Source: Thamnaconus septentrionalis (taxonomy: Eukaryota > Chordata > Actinopteri > Tetraodontiformes > Monacanthidae). From it: DNA of 64,000 nt. The notes under the pieces were generated by a model that saw nothing but the letters and a program-made list of their open reading frames with translations, was not told the origin of the DNA and made no database searches. The DNA is taken from NCBI GenBank assembly GCA_009823395.1, contig CM020519.1, positions 16,639,501-16,703,500 of the forward strand, in the 5' to 3' direction. Both the position numbers and the translations under genes were made by a program. Below are positions 1 to 11,854 of this stretch, in pieces (position 1 is the stretch's first letter; every line of letters starts with the position of its first letter).

Positions 1-53
1 TTTCAATAAGTTGATTCTTGCACCCAACCCTTTCATTTTTACAGTTACAGTAA

Positions 54-54
<1 letters not shown>

Positions 55-108
<54 letters not shown>

Positions 109-161
109 CAGAGAGAGAGAGTGAGAGTGAGAGAGAGAGATAGATAGATAGATAGATAGAA
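55..161. repeat. compound microsatellite (TA)n(CA)n(TA)n(GA)n(GATA)n
   Basis: Five successive simple-repeat blocks with few interruptions, directly left of the Tc1-like remnant. It may have replaced the missing left end of that element. Confidence 0.95.
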
Positions 162-187
162 GCGGAGCAGGTGTGCTCTCTCACACT

Positions 188-391
188 GGTCGCTGGAAGT
201 TCAACATGGCACCTCATGGCAGAGAACTCTCTGAGAAGACTTGTTGCTCCACGTAAAGATGGCCGAGGTACCAGAGCCTATTGCATTGTATCGAAGTGTC
301 ATTTCTTCAGTGTTGTCCCATTAAACATATAATAAAATACTGGCAGAAATGTAAGGGGAGTACTCACTTTTGAGACATACTGTATGTATAT
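188..391 (+). mobile_element. Tc1-like DNA transposon, internally deleted remnant
   Basis: Positions 188-260 resemble the start of a fish Tc1-like transposase gene: ATG at 205, reading MAPHGRELSEKT, where the family usually has M-PHGKELSED. The match then jumps to the 3' terminal inverted repeat at about 330-391, recognisable by GTACTCACTTTTGAGACATACTGTA. Nearly the whole transposase is missing and the left terminal repeat is not clearly present. This is a dead, non-coding copy. Identification is by recall of the family consensus. Confidence 0.75.
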
Positions 392-880
392 AAAAAAATA
401 CCTATACCATTTGTTATTAAGCTATCATTATGAAGTGATATTTGTTATTCATTGTGACTTTTTTCCATCAGTAGGTTTCACAGCATGGCAGCTGGTAGGA
501 AGTGTGATTCATCAAATCAAATTGTGATTCTGTCTTTGAAGCGGCATTTGAAACTGTGTGTTATGAAAATAAGAGGCATTAAGAAGCAGAATTAATATTC
601 ACCAACAGGAGCGCGAGGTTCTGTCTGACTGCCTGTCTATCTGTCCATCTGTCTGTCTACCTAGAGTGGCCAAAAACAACATTTGGCGTTCTAAAAAAAA
701 ATAAAACGAACAAATAAATAAATAATTCTGAGAGTGGGCTGACCGCGTGTGTCTGTGTATGTGTGAGCGTGCCTGCGCGCGCGCGCGTGTGTGCTTGTGT
801 GCGGGTGTGCACGCGTGTGTCGCGGGGGAACACTTGATGGGTGCAAGCTGCACACTTGGAAATAGCAGAGGGTGATGGCT

Positions 881-882
<2 letters not shown>

Positions 883-948
<66 letters not shown>
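883..948. repeat. (GT)n microsatellite, about 33 units
   Basis: Uninterrupted GT array on the plus strand. Confidence 0.98.
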
Positions 949-949
<1 letters not shown>

Positions 950-1051
950 TGTGACGACTGGCGGGGTGACATTGTGGATGTGCGCGCGATGCTGTGACAC
1001 ATCGCCTACGACTCATTACGGCTTCACTGTGATCAGGCGGCTGGGGAGCTG

Positions 1052-1052
<1 letters not shown>

Positions 1053-1101
<49 letters not shown>

Positions 1102-1214
1102 CCGAACACCTCGGTCGTTACTTGCGGCTCTTGACATCTCCCAGCTTGCACCCCCTCCAGCGCTCCCCCACAGGACGCAGACGCACAGACACACACACAC
1201 ACACACACACACAC
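1053..1214. repeat. two (CA)n arrays
   Basis: CA arrays at 1053-1100 (24 units) and 1189-1214. They are complementary to the GT array at 883-948, so the strand could fold back. Confidence 0.95.
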
Positions 1215-1465
1215 GCTCACGCTCGACGCACAAGCGCAGAGGGGTGCTGGTGAGCGCACGAAACAGCACCCAGGCGCATTCAGACAGGCGTCTACAATTA
1301 GAGCCCCCGCACGGGAGCCGCGGATGCGTAATTAGACTGTTTTCGACTGTGTGTTTAATGCGGCCGTGCGCGCCCCTCTTCATTAATGTCACTTATATCA
1401 GCCTGGCCCCTCCGTTCCTGCTGGATGCAATCACCAGCAGATGATCAAAGTGAAATAAGGGCAAA

Positions 1466-1468
<3 letters not shown>

Positions 1469-1512
<44 letters not shown>
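1469..1512. repeat. (GT)n microsatellite, 22 units
   Basis: Uninterrupted GT array. Confidence 0.98.
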
Positions 1513-1513
<1 letters not shown>

Positions 1514-2547
1514 CAAACGACAGTTTGGTTTCAATAAATCAACACAATTAAAAATACATCACAAAAGGTGATTATTAAAATCTGTTGTTAGGGTTTTTGG
1601 TTGAGTTTTTTTTGTATATATATATATATATGTATATATACACTGTTTCATTTTTGAATACTGTATAGTGTTTTACAGTGTGGGCAAAAATGATTAAAAC
1701 TCATCTGTTTGAGTTTCAGCTGTTTATGATGAATCGGCCTGGCTTGTTTGTTGACCTAAATCTCCTTCTGATGGTCCTGCTCTGTCGTTAATAGAGCCGA
1801 ATGGTGACCGTCGATATTTCATTCACTTTATGGGTAACTTAACAGCCAATTCAACTAAATGGACTGAAATCGCACTTTGCATATGAGATTCTCTTCTGGC
1901 CGCTGGAAGTTTCACAATTGATGGATGTTTACACTGTCATTTTTTTAATAGCCTTTTTTTTCGCTCTCTTTCCTTTTTGGATTCAGTGTATCTGGATCAA
2001 TCCTGCTGGAATAGAATAGAACTGAATGTTGTTGTTTTTTTTTGTTATCACACAATGTGATACAATGAAATTCAAAGTGCAGCTCTGAAGGTGGCAAACA
2101 CAATATACATGTAGTAGAACCTTCCACAGCCATCTCGCTCTTTTGCTTTGCCAGTATTTAATGCTCAGCATGTCCAAGTTCCTGCCACTTCTTTGCTTTC
2201 CAGCTATGACCATGTTCTTTCTATCTACCTGCTTTGGATCAAAGATTTTCAAACTCTACATTTTTATCTAAGGCCTGACTAGCTGATTACCAGCTCCTTG
2301 CCCCCAAAGCTACTTCCTCAGAGTTGAGACCTTGAGGGCCACTCTAGGTTTGTTTCAAACTCTATCCAAACCGTGTGCCATCCAGCCCATTTTAACTGGG
2401 CTCGGCCTCTTCAGATCAAACCCAAGTACCAGCCATCCAGCATCGACCCGGCTCGTCCCAATTAAAATCAACTCAGCTAATCTAAAGCTAAACACTATGG
2501 AGGACTAAAAGTGCCAAAATTAAATAAATGAATACATCATTAAATAC

Positions 2548-2676
2548 GGCCCTGCGATGAACTGGCGACTTGTCCAGGGTGTCACCCTGCCTTCGCCCTA
2601 AGACAGCTGGGATAGGCTCCAGCAGACCCCCGTGACCCTGAATTGGAATAAGCGGGTATAGAAGATGAATGAAAGA
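2548..2676 (+). mobile_element. SINE 3'-tail fragment inserted in the foldback left arm
   Basis: About 129 bp equal to the 3' part of the full SINE at 15331-15713, beginning GGCCCTGCGATGAA and ending in the GAATGAA tail. It is flanked by a perfect 12-bp direct repeat, ATCATTAAATAC, at 2536-2547 and 2677-2688. This is the mark of target-primed retrotransposition, and the corresponding arm sequence on the other side is uninterrupted. Confidence 0.88.
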
Positions 2677-2941
2677 ATCATTAAATACTTATTTAAATGT
2701 GTCATTAATTAATTAAAATTGGAATTAAATAAAAAATGTGTTATTAAATACCAATTCATTTTGTGTGTATATATATACATACATACATATATATTTCACT
2801 ATTTAATTAATTATTTCATGGTTGTGTTGCTGTGCTTCATGAATTCATTATATCTGTCAAACCCGCCCATCAAAATTTGGGGGGGCGGGGCTAACTCGAA
2901 TGTAGTCTAATCCACCGCTTTGGTCTGAAGTCTTTCTAAAG

Positions 2942-3136
2942 ATGGCGGCTTCATTGGTGGAGGATCTCCATGAACGTTCGAGGGAGTTGGTGAGAGATAT
3001 TTCAGAACTTGCAGACTATGTGGAATCGGGACCTGCTGACCCCGAGCATGTAGCATGTAAAGCAGAGGAATTTATTGAAATTGTCGGAGTTACTTCTGCA
3101 CTCTCCGACCAATTATCTGGAATTGATTTGCCTTGA
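2942..3136 (+). CDS. unknown 64-codon ORF inside the foldback element
   Basis: Begins with ATG in a strong Kozak context (AAAGATGGCGG) and ends TGA. The protein starts MAASLVEDLHERSRELVRDI and ends GVTSALSDQLSGIDLP. It is acidic, predicted helical and lacks low-complexity sequence, which is unlike the random ORFs elsewhere in the window. It fills two thirds of the non-inverted centre of the element. It could be a gene fragment captured by the element, a small element-encoded protein, or chance. I do not recognise a domain. Confidence 0.4.
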   Translation: MAASLVEDLHERSRELVRDISELADYVESGPADPEHVACKAEEFIEIVGVTSALSDQLSGIDLP

Positions 3137-3262
3137 CTTGATGAGCAGGGTAACCAATCAGGCGTCAGGAACCGCCCACCGACTTTGATGGGCGAGTTTG
3201 CCAGATAAAATAAATGAAGCACTGCAACAAAGGACCATGAAATAATTAAATAGTGAAATAAT

Positions 3263-3263
<1 letters not shown>

Positions 3264-3313
<50 letters not shown>
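3264..3313. repeat. (AT)n microsatellite
   Basis: Long AT array within the right arm of the foldback element; the left arm has a shorter TA/CATA version at the matching place. Confidence 0.97.
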
Positions 3314-3317
<4 letters not shown>

Positions 3318-3566
3318 CATTTTACAAAAAAATGAATTGGTATTTTAATGAATTAATGACACATTTAAATAAATATTTAATGATGTATTTATTTTTTAAT
3401 TTTGGCACTTTTATTCCTCCATACAACACAGTACAACCCGTCTTTTCTCAAAAGTGAGCCCAATGCAACTTTCGCTATTTGACATATGAGTTTCCAGACC
3501 TCGCCAAACACCCAGTTCTGCTACTGGTCACAGTGCAACAAACGGCAGAGCTCGGGTCGACGTTAC

Positions 3567-3757
3567 CTCTCCGTTCTCCAGAGGGTGGATCTTTGAGTAG
3601 AAGGACGTGCAGATCACTTCATCGTCCCTGGCGTAGGACGGAGGTCCCGTCTTTGGGTTGATGTTGAATCTTGTCAGGCACTCTGTCTCTGTGATGGCGT
3701 AGTACTGCCAGGGTTCAAAGGTCACGCCATCGCTTGACCGCTCCAAGATCCAGTTAC
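3567..3757 (-). CDS. lama2: lama2 exon 5 (LN domain), gene continues left
   Basis: Encodes 63 complete codons beginning NWILERSSDG, through WQYYAITETECLTRFN, and ending CTSFYSKIHPLENGE. The end segment SFYSKIHPLENGE is characteristic of the alpha-2 chain; alpha-1 has a SYYS..VPLEHGE type sequence instead. This is the strongest evidence for lama2 over lama1. The acceptor is CGCGCACAG/GTAAC and the donor GGAGAG/GTAACG. The exon ends in phase 0 at residue 200 of the predicted protein. The next exon (LN segment beginning around SLINGRPSADD in the family) was not found between 1 and 3566, so intron 5 is longer than 3.5 kb here. Confidence 0.95.
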
Positions 3758-4533
3758 CTGTGCGCGCGAGGTAGAAGAGAAAAAAAGCAAAGGAAAAAAA
3801 AGAAAAACGAAGCGTTTTGAATCCATGATGTGGTTTGGGCGAAGAGATCAATAAAAATAATGACGCACACCCCAGAGTTTGTTGAGGTCATCCTGCTTAA
3901 AATACATTGGAAATTGACAGAACGGTCAATTCTGCATAATTCTCCATAGATATTCCACCACCCACCATTGATCCAGCGCGAAGTGAAGAGAGTCCAGTTA
4001 ATTCAGATATCAAAGACTTTAATTAAATGGCAAAGGTCAGGAAAGGAAGCGAACATGCCAACAAATGCACGCGACAGACGTGCGTGACGGTTAAATTATG
4101 CATCGAAACCCTGGAGTGAAAACAACATTTGGACGGCAACAATCGCATCATGATTGGCCAGAGTACGTCTTGAACGTGAATTCTCGTGTGGACCTTAAAG
4201 TTCCACAGCTGCAAGAGAGTCTCAGAGGGCGAAACAAGCATATTTTTATGACATCACAAAGGGATAGCTGCTTTGGCGTGCACTTTATGAAAAGTGGAGC
4301 AAGGCAAATAAATAAAAGGCTGATTTTACTGACATTTACTGACATTTAGAATTCACTGATTAAAGTTTTATATTATTGTGGGAAGGTGGAAGCAAAGTAA
4401 CCAACCCTCAACATGTGTTTGGCTTCCTGCTGAGTTGTACACCTAGTAAAGGTGAGTAAACAAGTGTTGCACCAGATTAGAGTGTCTGCACTAATTTCAA
4501 TTTAACTTCTTATTTACTTATTTATTTTTGTCC

Positions 4534-4584
<51 letters not shown>

Positions 4585-4770
4585 GCTAGCTAGCTAGCTA
4601 CACCAACAACAATAATATCAGCTTGCAGCAACTTGCAGGAAAAGAAGGTGTTACTAAAAGACCAGCAGCTCTGTATTTTGTAGTTCATCAGAAAATGAAA
4701 GCACCAGCTTGAGAGTTACAAAACTCCATCAAAAAAACGCTTCGATCTGCAAACATGACACGCTACTAAC
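3758..4770 (-). other. lama2 intron 4
   Basis: 1,013-bp intron between exons 4 and 5. Apart from a (CTAT)n(CTAG)n microsatellite at 4534-4600, I see no feature in it. Confidence 0.88.
4534..4600. repeat. (CTAT)n(CTAG)n tetranucleotide microsatellite
   Basis: CTAT units run to about 4583, then CTAG units to 4600. Confidence 0.96.
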
Positions 4771-4822
4771 CTGGCCGAGGGGAGTTTGCTGCCTTAATGA
4801 TGACATAGGCGATCTGGAAAAT
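4771..4822 (-). CDS. lama2: lama2 exon 4 (LN domain micro-exon)
   Basis: A 52-nt exon too short to stand out as an ORF. On the minus strand it reads IFQIAYVIIKAANSPRP plus one base, matching the LAMA2/LAMA1 segment that follows the LDLxQ motif. The acceptor is CTTTATAG/ATTTTC and the donor CGGCCAG/GTTAGT. The terminal G joins GT of exon 5 to restore Gly in SPRPG-NWILERS, so the phases agree on both sides. It codes a strand of the LN-domain jelly-roll fold. Confidence 0.94.
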
Positions 4823-5384
4823 CTATAAAGAAAGAAGAAAAAGAAAAACAGAAACAGCATTAGAATCTGCTTGATCAAGAATGCACAAGTTTCCGTGCCA
4901 CAGGTCAACCAGTGAAGAAGCTTGTTGGCGCAGGCAGAGAAATGTGTGGTGAAAGAGCGTCAGCAACAATTAAAGGAAAAGATGGAGACCGATTTAAAAT
5001 GTGGAGCTTCTCTATGAGAGTGAGCAGGAGGGATAAGATCCTATATAGATTCTGTGTAGACGCCTTGTAGTCTCATTTTTTTAATCTAATATTACAGATG
5101 TTCATCAAAACAACCAATGAATTTATTACATTCATGCCGATACATATTTGAAAGTCTCCCATTTGGAAAATGGACGCTGAGGTAAGCAAACGGAGCACCG
5201 GGGATGGAGTGCACAGTGCACTGTAGGTCACCAACTGACTCAGAGTCTTTCTTCACCTCAGCTTTCAGCAGGTCCTCCCCTACAAAGAGCGCATATCTCT
5301 TTCCTTTCATAATGTGGTGGGAATCAGTGTCACATTGCAGCCGTCCAAATGGGAGAAAGGCAAACTGTGCGAACATGTGCTAGT

Positions 5385-5599
5385 GTGTGTGTGTGTGTGC
5401 GTGTGCGTGTGTGTGCATGTGGTGTAACCTTACAGCAGTCATTCACTTCCACTACAAAGATGCAATGTAAGCTGTGTTCACAATGAGGACCGGCTGGCAT
5501 CTTTGCGCATGGTGGCTAAAGCGTGCGCGTGTGCGTCTGTGAGTGCATGTGTGTGAGTTTGTGCGCGCACGTGCGCGTGTGTGTCTGTGACTGCATGTA
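5385..5599. repeat. degenerate GT/GC-rich microsatellite region
   Basis: Interrupted (GT)n at 5385-5420 and mixed GTGC/GTGT sequence at 5521-5599. Confidence 0.8.
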
Positions 5600-5703
5600 A
5601 GGCGTCTTTCATCCGCGTCTTGTGACGGCACTGGGACAAGGAGGCAGCCCTACAGTGGCAGCGCAACATAAAAGAACAAAGCTAACAAACAATTGTGCTG
5701 TGG

Positions 5704-5738
<35 letters not shown>
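5704..5738. repeat. (GT)n microsatellite
   Basis: Uninterrupted GT array. Confidence 0.95.
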
Positions 5739-5739
<1 letters not shown>

Positions 5740-5960
5740 CTGTTTCGATTAGTCGTGAACGAGATGTCTGAAGCTAAAAAACTACGACCACTAAACACAC
5801 CCTGGGACGGGTTGTGCAAAACTAACCACTGAATATTATTATTAATATTTCCTGAGTGTATTGGTGGGTCATCCTTGACTCTTGACCTCCCCCTATTTGA
5901 TGCTCTCTGTTGTGAAAAATGTGTTTCATCTATGCCACGCAAACACACAGTAAAAAAAAA

Positions 5961-5962
<2 letters not shown>

Positions 5963-6006
<44 letters not shown>
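5963..6006. repeat. (AT)n microsatellite, 22 units
   Basis: Uninterrupted AT array. Confidence 0.97.
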
Positions 6007-6009
<3 letters not shown>

Positions 6010-6348
6010 AAAAAGGAACCTTTGACCCCTGACCTAAGACACGTTGTTGCAGAAACGTATATAAATTAAATAAAGTGCTCCTGGATGATCTTGTCATACT
6101 ATCATTTAGAATCCTTGTTTATCATGGTCTGAACTGGGATTTGGTGGCCCGCTTGTCAGTTATTCTGCCTCTTTTTTAGTTTTTGTTCTTGTGTATTTAA
6201 ATTATCTTAAAGTCTGTTCTCTCGTGTCTTGGTACACGTGTTTGATTGCTTACTGGATTGTTACTTTTAGCATTTGTTTAATCCCATTTTCCAAGGCAAT
6301 GGTGGTTTGTATATAGTTCTCATTTTGTTTGCCTTGTTGTTATTGCTA

Positions 6349-6349
<1 letters not shown>

Positions 6350-6410
<61 letters not shown>

Positions 6411-6426
6411 GATCTATCGATCTATC
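6350..6426. repeat. (TATC)n tetranucleotide microsatellite
   Basis: TATC units with GATC variants at the right end. Confidence 0.96.
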
Positions 6427-9400
6427 TAATCAAAGATTATTGTCTTCTATGTAACAAAAAAGAATAAAAAGTTGATAACAAAAAAGTGTCTCTACTGGTG
6501 GCAAATGCATCTTTATCTTCCACCCGTGACACAGTCTGCCAAGTATTTTCACATTGTGAAGAGGTCTCGTTAGCAGGCTTCAGCAGAGCATCCACTTGGC
6601 TACATTTGCTTTGCAACCAAATTCTGAATCTCCTACCCGCATCTCCCTCCACCTTCCAGCCCGGTTTGGAAATGCTGGGCAACACAGCGAACCGAAAAAC
6701 CCACAGCATGTCTGCGGGTTTCATCAGGTTGTATTTGAGGCCTCGCTAATGCATCTCAGAGTTGTGCGAACAGCGGATTATCTCACCGGACGGTAAGAGC
6801 ATCCATTATTAAACGTGCTGAGAGAAAAGGAGCTGTGAGTCTCACGCCAGAGTTTTTCCAAAAACACTGTACCTTCAGAGAAAAAAAAAAAGTAAATAAA
6901 AAAACCCCCCGAAATAAACAGAAGTGCAAAATATCCAATCCCTTACAGGACAGATATGCCCGCTGCTCTTTAAGAATTCATAAGTTTGCTCTTTCTCGTG
7001 CGGCAGAAGGAAGATTCTGAAGATGAGAGTGTGAAATGGTGAGGCTGGTGTCTTGCTAAGATGTCAGAAAAGAAGGTCAATAAGATTTGTCTTTGGTGTA
7101 AATTGCCTCTCAAAATTCACGCTGTGGAGTTGCAGCACAACTACTGAAATAACAGACAGTGCAGCACGGACACATCATTTCCAAGGCAGGTCCTCTATGA
7201 GATTTTCAGAAAAATGGTCAAATGAAGGAGACGAACTCCTGCCCTGTTCCTTGGAAGTTTGCTGGATATAATATATAATGTGATACGTAGCAATACAACA
7301 TCCGAGCGGACGACAGGTCGAGCGGTGCCTCTGTGTATTATGAGGAGTTTGAGGTTGAAACACGTTTTGTTGGCGTTGCTGATGAGGAGAGAGTGGAGTG
7401 GCTGCTTCGTTTTGGCACAGACAAGTCGTCAAGTTAGGAAAAAAAATGTCAGTTCTTTGTTTCATCAACACAAAAATCAAGGCAGCAATCCAGAGTTATT
7501 TAGGCTGAAATCTGCTTTTCTTCTTTAATGAAGAGGAAGAAAGTAGCCACTCAAATAAAGGGTCTTTAATAATTACTTTCTTGACAAAAGCGCCTGGATT
7601 GTCATCATCACTTTTGTGGAGTATGTTGTCCCCCTTTGTCTAAGAACACCACTTATTTTTATTACAGCATTTTCTTTGATTTCATTATTACTTTTGGACA
7701 ACCGACTGTCCAGTGTTTTTCAAATTTACATGATTATTGTTGTATTTGGTTTTTATTTTGTTCGTTGTTCCGTGTCTCTGCTCATTTGGGACGAAAATGT
7801 TGGTCCCTGCCATCCAGAAAATACAATATTTCCAAACATAATTTTTCCGAACTAAAACTATGTTAGATGCAGTGTGGGGCCCAACCTATGAAGAATCAAA
7901 AGTTATCGATTGTTGATTTTTCAATGCAAGAGAGTTCGGTTGAGTGCAGCACGTGTACAGAAACACAGCTTCATGACGAGCCCTACACCTTATTTGGGTG
8001 CAGGGCGGTTGCAGCAGCAAAGGAACTCTTCTAATGCCCAATAATAAAACAAAGGCGATGATCCCTGGAGCATTTGAGGCGTTGGCATGGCTCTTCCAAG
8101 CAAAACCTGAACTGTAAAGAGACAAAAGGACCAATTTCTAAGTTTGGTTCTTACAGTGGTTAGAGATGTTAGATGAATTTTATGCACGCAGCTTAGACCA
8201 TGTTGTCCTCCGTTCTCACTTTGAGTTAATGAAAGTTCCTACGTATTAGTTCCAGACAGAAAAAAAGAACACCTTGATATATACAACAAACCAAATTGCA
8301 ATATTCAGAAAAATATTGTTGAGTAAAGAATCTAAGACGCCACTGAGGAAGCAGCAGGGTTCTTCTGCCGCAAACACAAAACTGATGAAATTATCTTTTG
8401 TCTGATCTCAAGTGAGAATCTTCGGTGGATCTGCGTGTTCCGGGGAAGTTTACTTGGACTTAACAGTGGTTAAATAACGGAGTGACTCATTCATCCTCCG
8501 ATAAAGTGGCGTACTCTCCCATCTGCACTCCTCACTGATGAATAATCGTGAGACTCTGAAATTAATAAAGAACAGAAGACTAAATTGGCTGGTTTACCGT
8601 ATCGCACGGTACCCGAGGTAGACGAGGGCCACGGAACAGCGCGACTCTTCAGATGCAATGCGCTGAGCTTGCCCTGTTTTTCCACCTTCCTACGTCTCAG
8701 CATCTTGACGTCCGTACACTTCTATCCGGAAGTGGCCAGAAAATCCCGGAGGATTGCTTTGCTTTGCTTTGCTTGGCAGATATTTGGGCCAAGCCGCTAA
8801 GAGAGCGCTGAAATGTTGACTTTAACGGCGGATCCGTCCAAACTGAGTCCTTGTTGTCCGGCGTGGGTCGGGTGGCTTGAAACCTAACGAGCCGTGAAGA
8901 ATCCTTTTGTCTGACAGCAGTTTTGGCGGAACAGCTGGTGTTTGCGGGACATTGGCATGAATTTTACATGGAAAAAAAAACCCCAAATGTCTTGCCGCAC
9001 AACAACTGCAGTCATGGATCGGAATGGGTGACATTAGAAACGGCCGATAGTTGATGAGCATTAATCTGTCCTTTTTGTATTTTTTCCTTCAGGCAGGCGG
9101 ACGCGCGGGGCGGGGAGTGGGTGTGGGGGAGGGGCACACAGGTGGTGATGCCATCAAAGCAGCAGGGCTGGAATGCACACTCGTTAAAATTAACTGTCTC
9201 TTCAAACACACCCCCCCACCACCACCCTCACCAAAAAAAAAAAAAATGTGTTAACATCTCACTGGACTAATAAAAAAAAAAGCTTTCTGCCCATTTGGAA
9301 ATAGTGTGACTCATCAAGCGTCTCCCGGTGCCAGATTTAGAGCAGGGAAACAAGCTGAAGTTATTATTCGCTATAGCCACAAAAAGTTGCCTCATGGTTT

Positions 9401-10021
9401 GACTGCCGCTGTTTACGTTCCTCCCCCTGAAACGATCGGAAGGCGCTGAGTGACGCTTTGACGATAAGTCGGAATTGACGTCAACGTCGAGGGAAGTTCA
9501 CACTGATTTTGGACACGCGACCTTTGCAGCTTTATGGGAGGTGTGCGCGCGTGCTGGGCTCGAAAAATGGCATAATACATACAATGTGTGACACCTGAGT
9601 AAGAAAACCACCTGATCCTATTTTCGTGATGATTTCAGACAAATGCTTCAAAAGCCGACCTGTATTTTAGTGCGTTGAGAAGAGGACGGCCTGCCAGTGA
9701 GCAAATCAGGACAGTGTGAAATGGGAAAATCCCATCACAGAACATTCACTTCTTACAAGGTACAACGCTGAAGTCGGGTAACATTTTGTATGAAACAGTG
9801 GAGAAATATACCCTGATATCAAAGTGGTGGTGATATGAATGAACACAACCCTTGAATTTGAATCTGTAATTATAGCCTCTTTACTCTTTGGACGCACGCA
9901 TGCACACAAACAAGCAGAGAGGAGCCGACTGTTCGGACAGCAGGCTCTGGTTAAAAGTGTGGAAAAAAACCTTCTGACAGCCAAGTGAGCGCAATCCACT
10001 TGAAGTTCTCCCCTCTTTTTG

Positions 10022-10024
<3 letters not shown>

Positions 10025-10053
<29 letters not shown>
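10025..10053. repeat. (CA)n microsatellite
   Basis: Short CA array in lama2 intron 3. Confidence 0.93.
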
Positions 10054-11854
10054 AAAAAACGCGAGTACACAAACGCGCTCGCTCGCAGACATGGGTGTAA
10101 TTTGGCCGCAAGCCTTTCAAATGGGCCGCGGGCTGCACAAAGCACCAGATGCCGCAATCTCTCCTGCATTCTTACTTTAGCCCAGATGACTGTCAGAGCC
10201 AGACATACAAGTTCTCTTCCAGCGCCGCAGATGTTTCATAAAATGTCAGTCTGCTCACAGTAAAGACGCGTTTTATGGCGTTCGCAGCCGCCGGGTTTCT
10301 CGCGTTTATTCATAGACGCAAATAGGTTGAAGGTTTCTGAAGGTGTAACTTCAAATAACAAGTTTATTAGGCCCGTCGCCTCTGGTCAATTGACAGCTGC
10401 CGTACATGAACAGCACTGGCAAAGAGCGAAATCCTTTGCGTTTGAGCTGCGGCATCAGATATACGCGATGTGATATTTTTTTAATGCGAAAATATAATTA
10501 TAGTTTTGCAATTTTGCAAAAAAGACATAGTAAAGCACAATTATTTATTGATTAAGATCACAGTTATTTGCTTACATTTCTGAAAGGAAAAAAAAAGGGC
10601 TTTAGTGGTTGAATGTTTCTCTCAGTTAATTTCTCAATTTTGGGTAGAAAAGGTGAATTACGATGATTATTTAGCTGTTTCACTTTGTACAAAAACAAAG
10701 AAAAAAAATGGTTTTATGTTTTAAAAAATAAGTATTTCAGTTTTTTTTGATGATAACAGATAGTTAGGCGCTGTATATGGCAATTTGCAAGTATACCGAA
10801 TTCCTCATTTGAGTTAACTGTGATAGAGGACGTTATTACAGATGGTGAACAACAGAAGTGTAGATGTACCACTGAGTCTGAGAATTTGGTCGCCATACAG
10901 TGAAACCTGCAGTTGGTAGGCTGGTTTCAAAGCTCTGGATCAAGTTTAGGTGAGAAATAAGAGGAATTTAAAGGGCAACCGTTTGCTTAAGAGTCTCAGT
11001 GGGGGGCAAATCTCACCACGGAAGCAGCGCCGATGATGGAGACGTCTCAAAGTGGAGTAGCGCCTGTTAATGCTACTGCTTAACTGCGTGCACGTGCACG
11101 TGAGGTGGCTCCTGTAGCACCTTTGATAATTATCATCAAGATCAATGAATTTCACCCGGAAATGAATAATCAAAAGGACGAAAATGTCTGTCTAGCTATG
11201 TTAACACAAGACGTTAACATGTCATAACCAATGACGATCCGCTTTGGTTAAATGTAACATTCTGACTTGATATCTTCCTCCAGGATTTATTCTCGTCAAA
11301 GACTGTCCATCAACCAAATAAGGTCGGCCAACAAAATCGCAATTATTACGAATAGGTTATCGTCCAATCAGCTCTTTAAAACCCTCAAAAAACATATTTG
11401 AGGAATCCCCGCCCCCACGCCCCCTGAAGGCAATGCAAAATTTAGGCGAAATTAATGAAGACCACCCAGAGACCGTTGGCTGCCTCCTTCAAACAGCAAC
11501 ACACACGCAGGACCCTCATCTCGCACTCTTTCCCATTATTTAGTCCTTCCACCCAGAGAGACTTGACAATAACAAGGGAGGAAATGAGGGTGGTGATGTC
11601 ACAGGTGATAACCACGCGCCCGCGCCGCGATGGCCCGCTGTCATTTTCCGAGAGGAATGATTGAGGTCGCGAGGGAAATTTGGTGCACAAGAGGACAAAT
11701 AGCTTTCCGGCAGTGGGGTCGAGGGTGGAGCGCCAACACACAAAAAAACAAGCGCGCGCACACACACACACACACGCTTTTTTTTCTGAAAGTGCATAAA
11801 ACAATCACCGCTGATAATGTCCAATTCACATTTTCTTTACATATATCAAGTACA

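Larger units (their letters stand above)
2496..3423. mobile_element. foldback/MITE-like element with about 245-bp inverted arms
   Basis: The arms at 2496-2888 (minus the SINE insert) and about 3168-3423 are inverted copies. Each starts TATGGAGGA(C/A)TAAAAGTGCC, includes a CATTAAATA-rich part and a TA microsatellite, and ends inward with CGCCCATCAAA. TA at both outer ends would fit a TA target duplication (Tc1/mariner-like), but this is not certain. The central 280 bp is unique and holds a 64-codon ORF (2942-3136). The arms differ in TA repeat length and scattered bases, so the insertion is not very recent. No transposase domain is visible. Confidence 0.82.
1..3566 (-). other. lama2 intron 5 (partial)
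   Basis: Non-coding part of lama2 downstream of exon 5. It contains compound microsatellites, a Tc1-like deletion derivative, a cluster of GT/CA arrays and a foldback element with a SINE insertion, listed separately. No further lama2 exon was recognised. Confidence 0.8.

Noticed and set aside
599..1259. Several ORFs of 100-200 codons on both strands (His/Thr or Cys/Val repeats)
   Set aside because: They are translations of GT/CA microsatellites with no domain content.
4534..6426. Regular short repeats resembling a spaced array
   Set aside because: They are tetranucleotide microsatellites without unique spacers, so not a CRISPR-like array; the genome is also eukaryotic.
9475..9484. Single CRE-like palindrome TTGACGTCAA
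   Set aside because: An isolated 8-10 bp motif is expected by chance in 64 kb; unlike 38.55 kb it has no partner sites.
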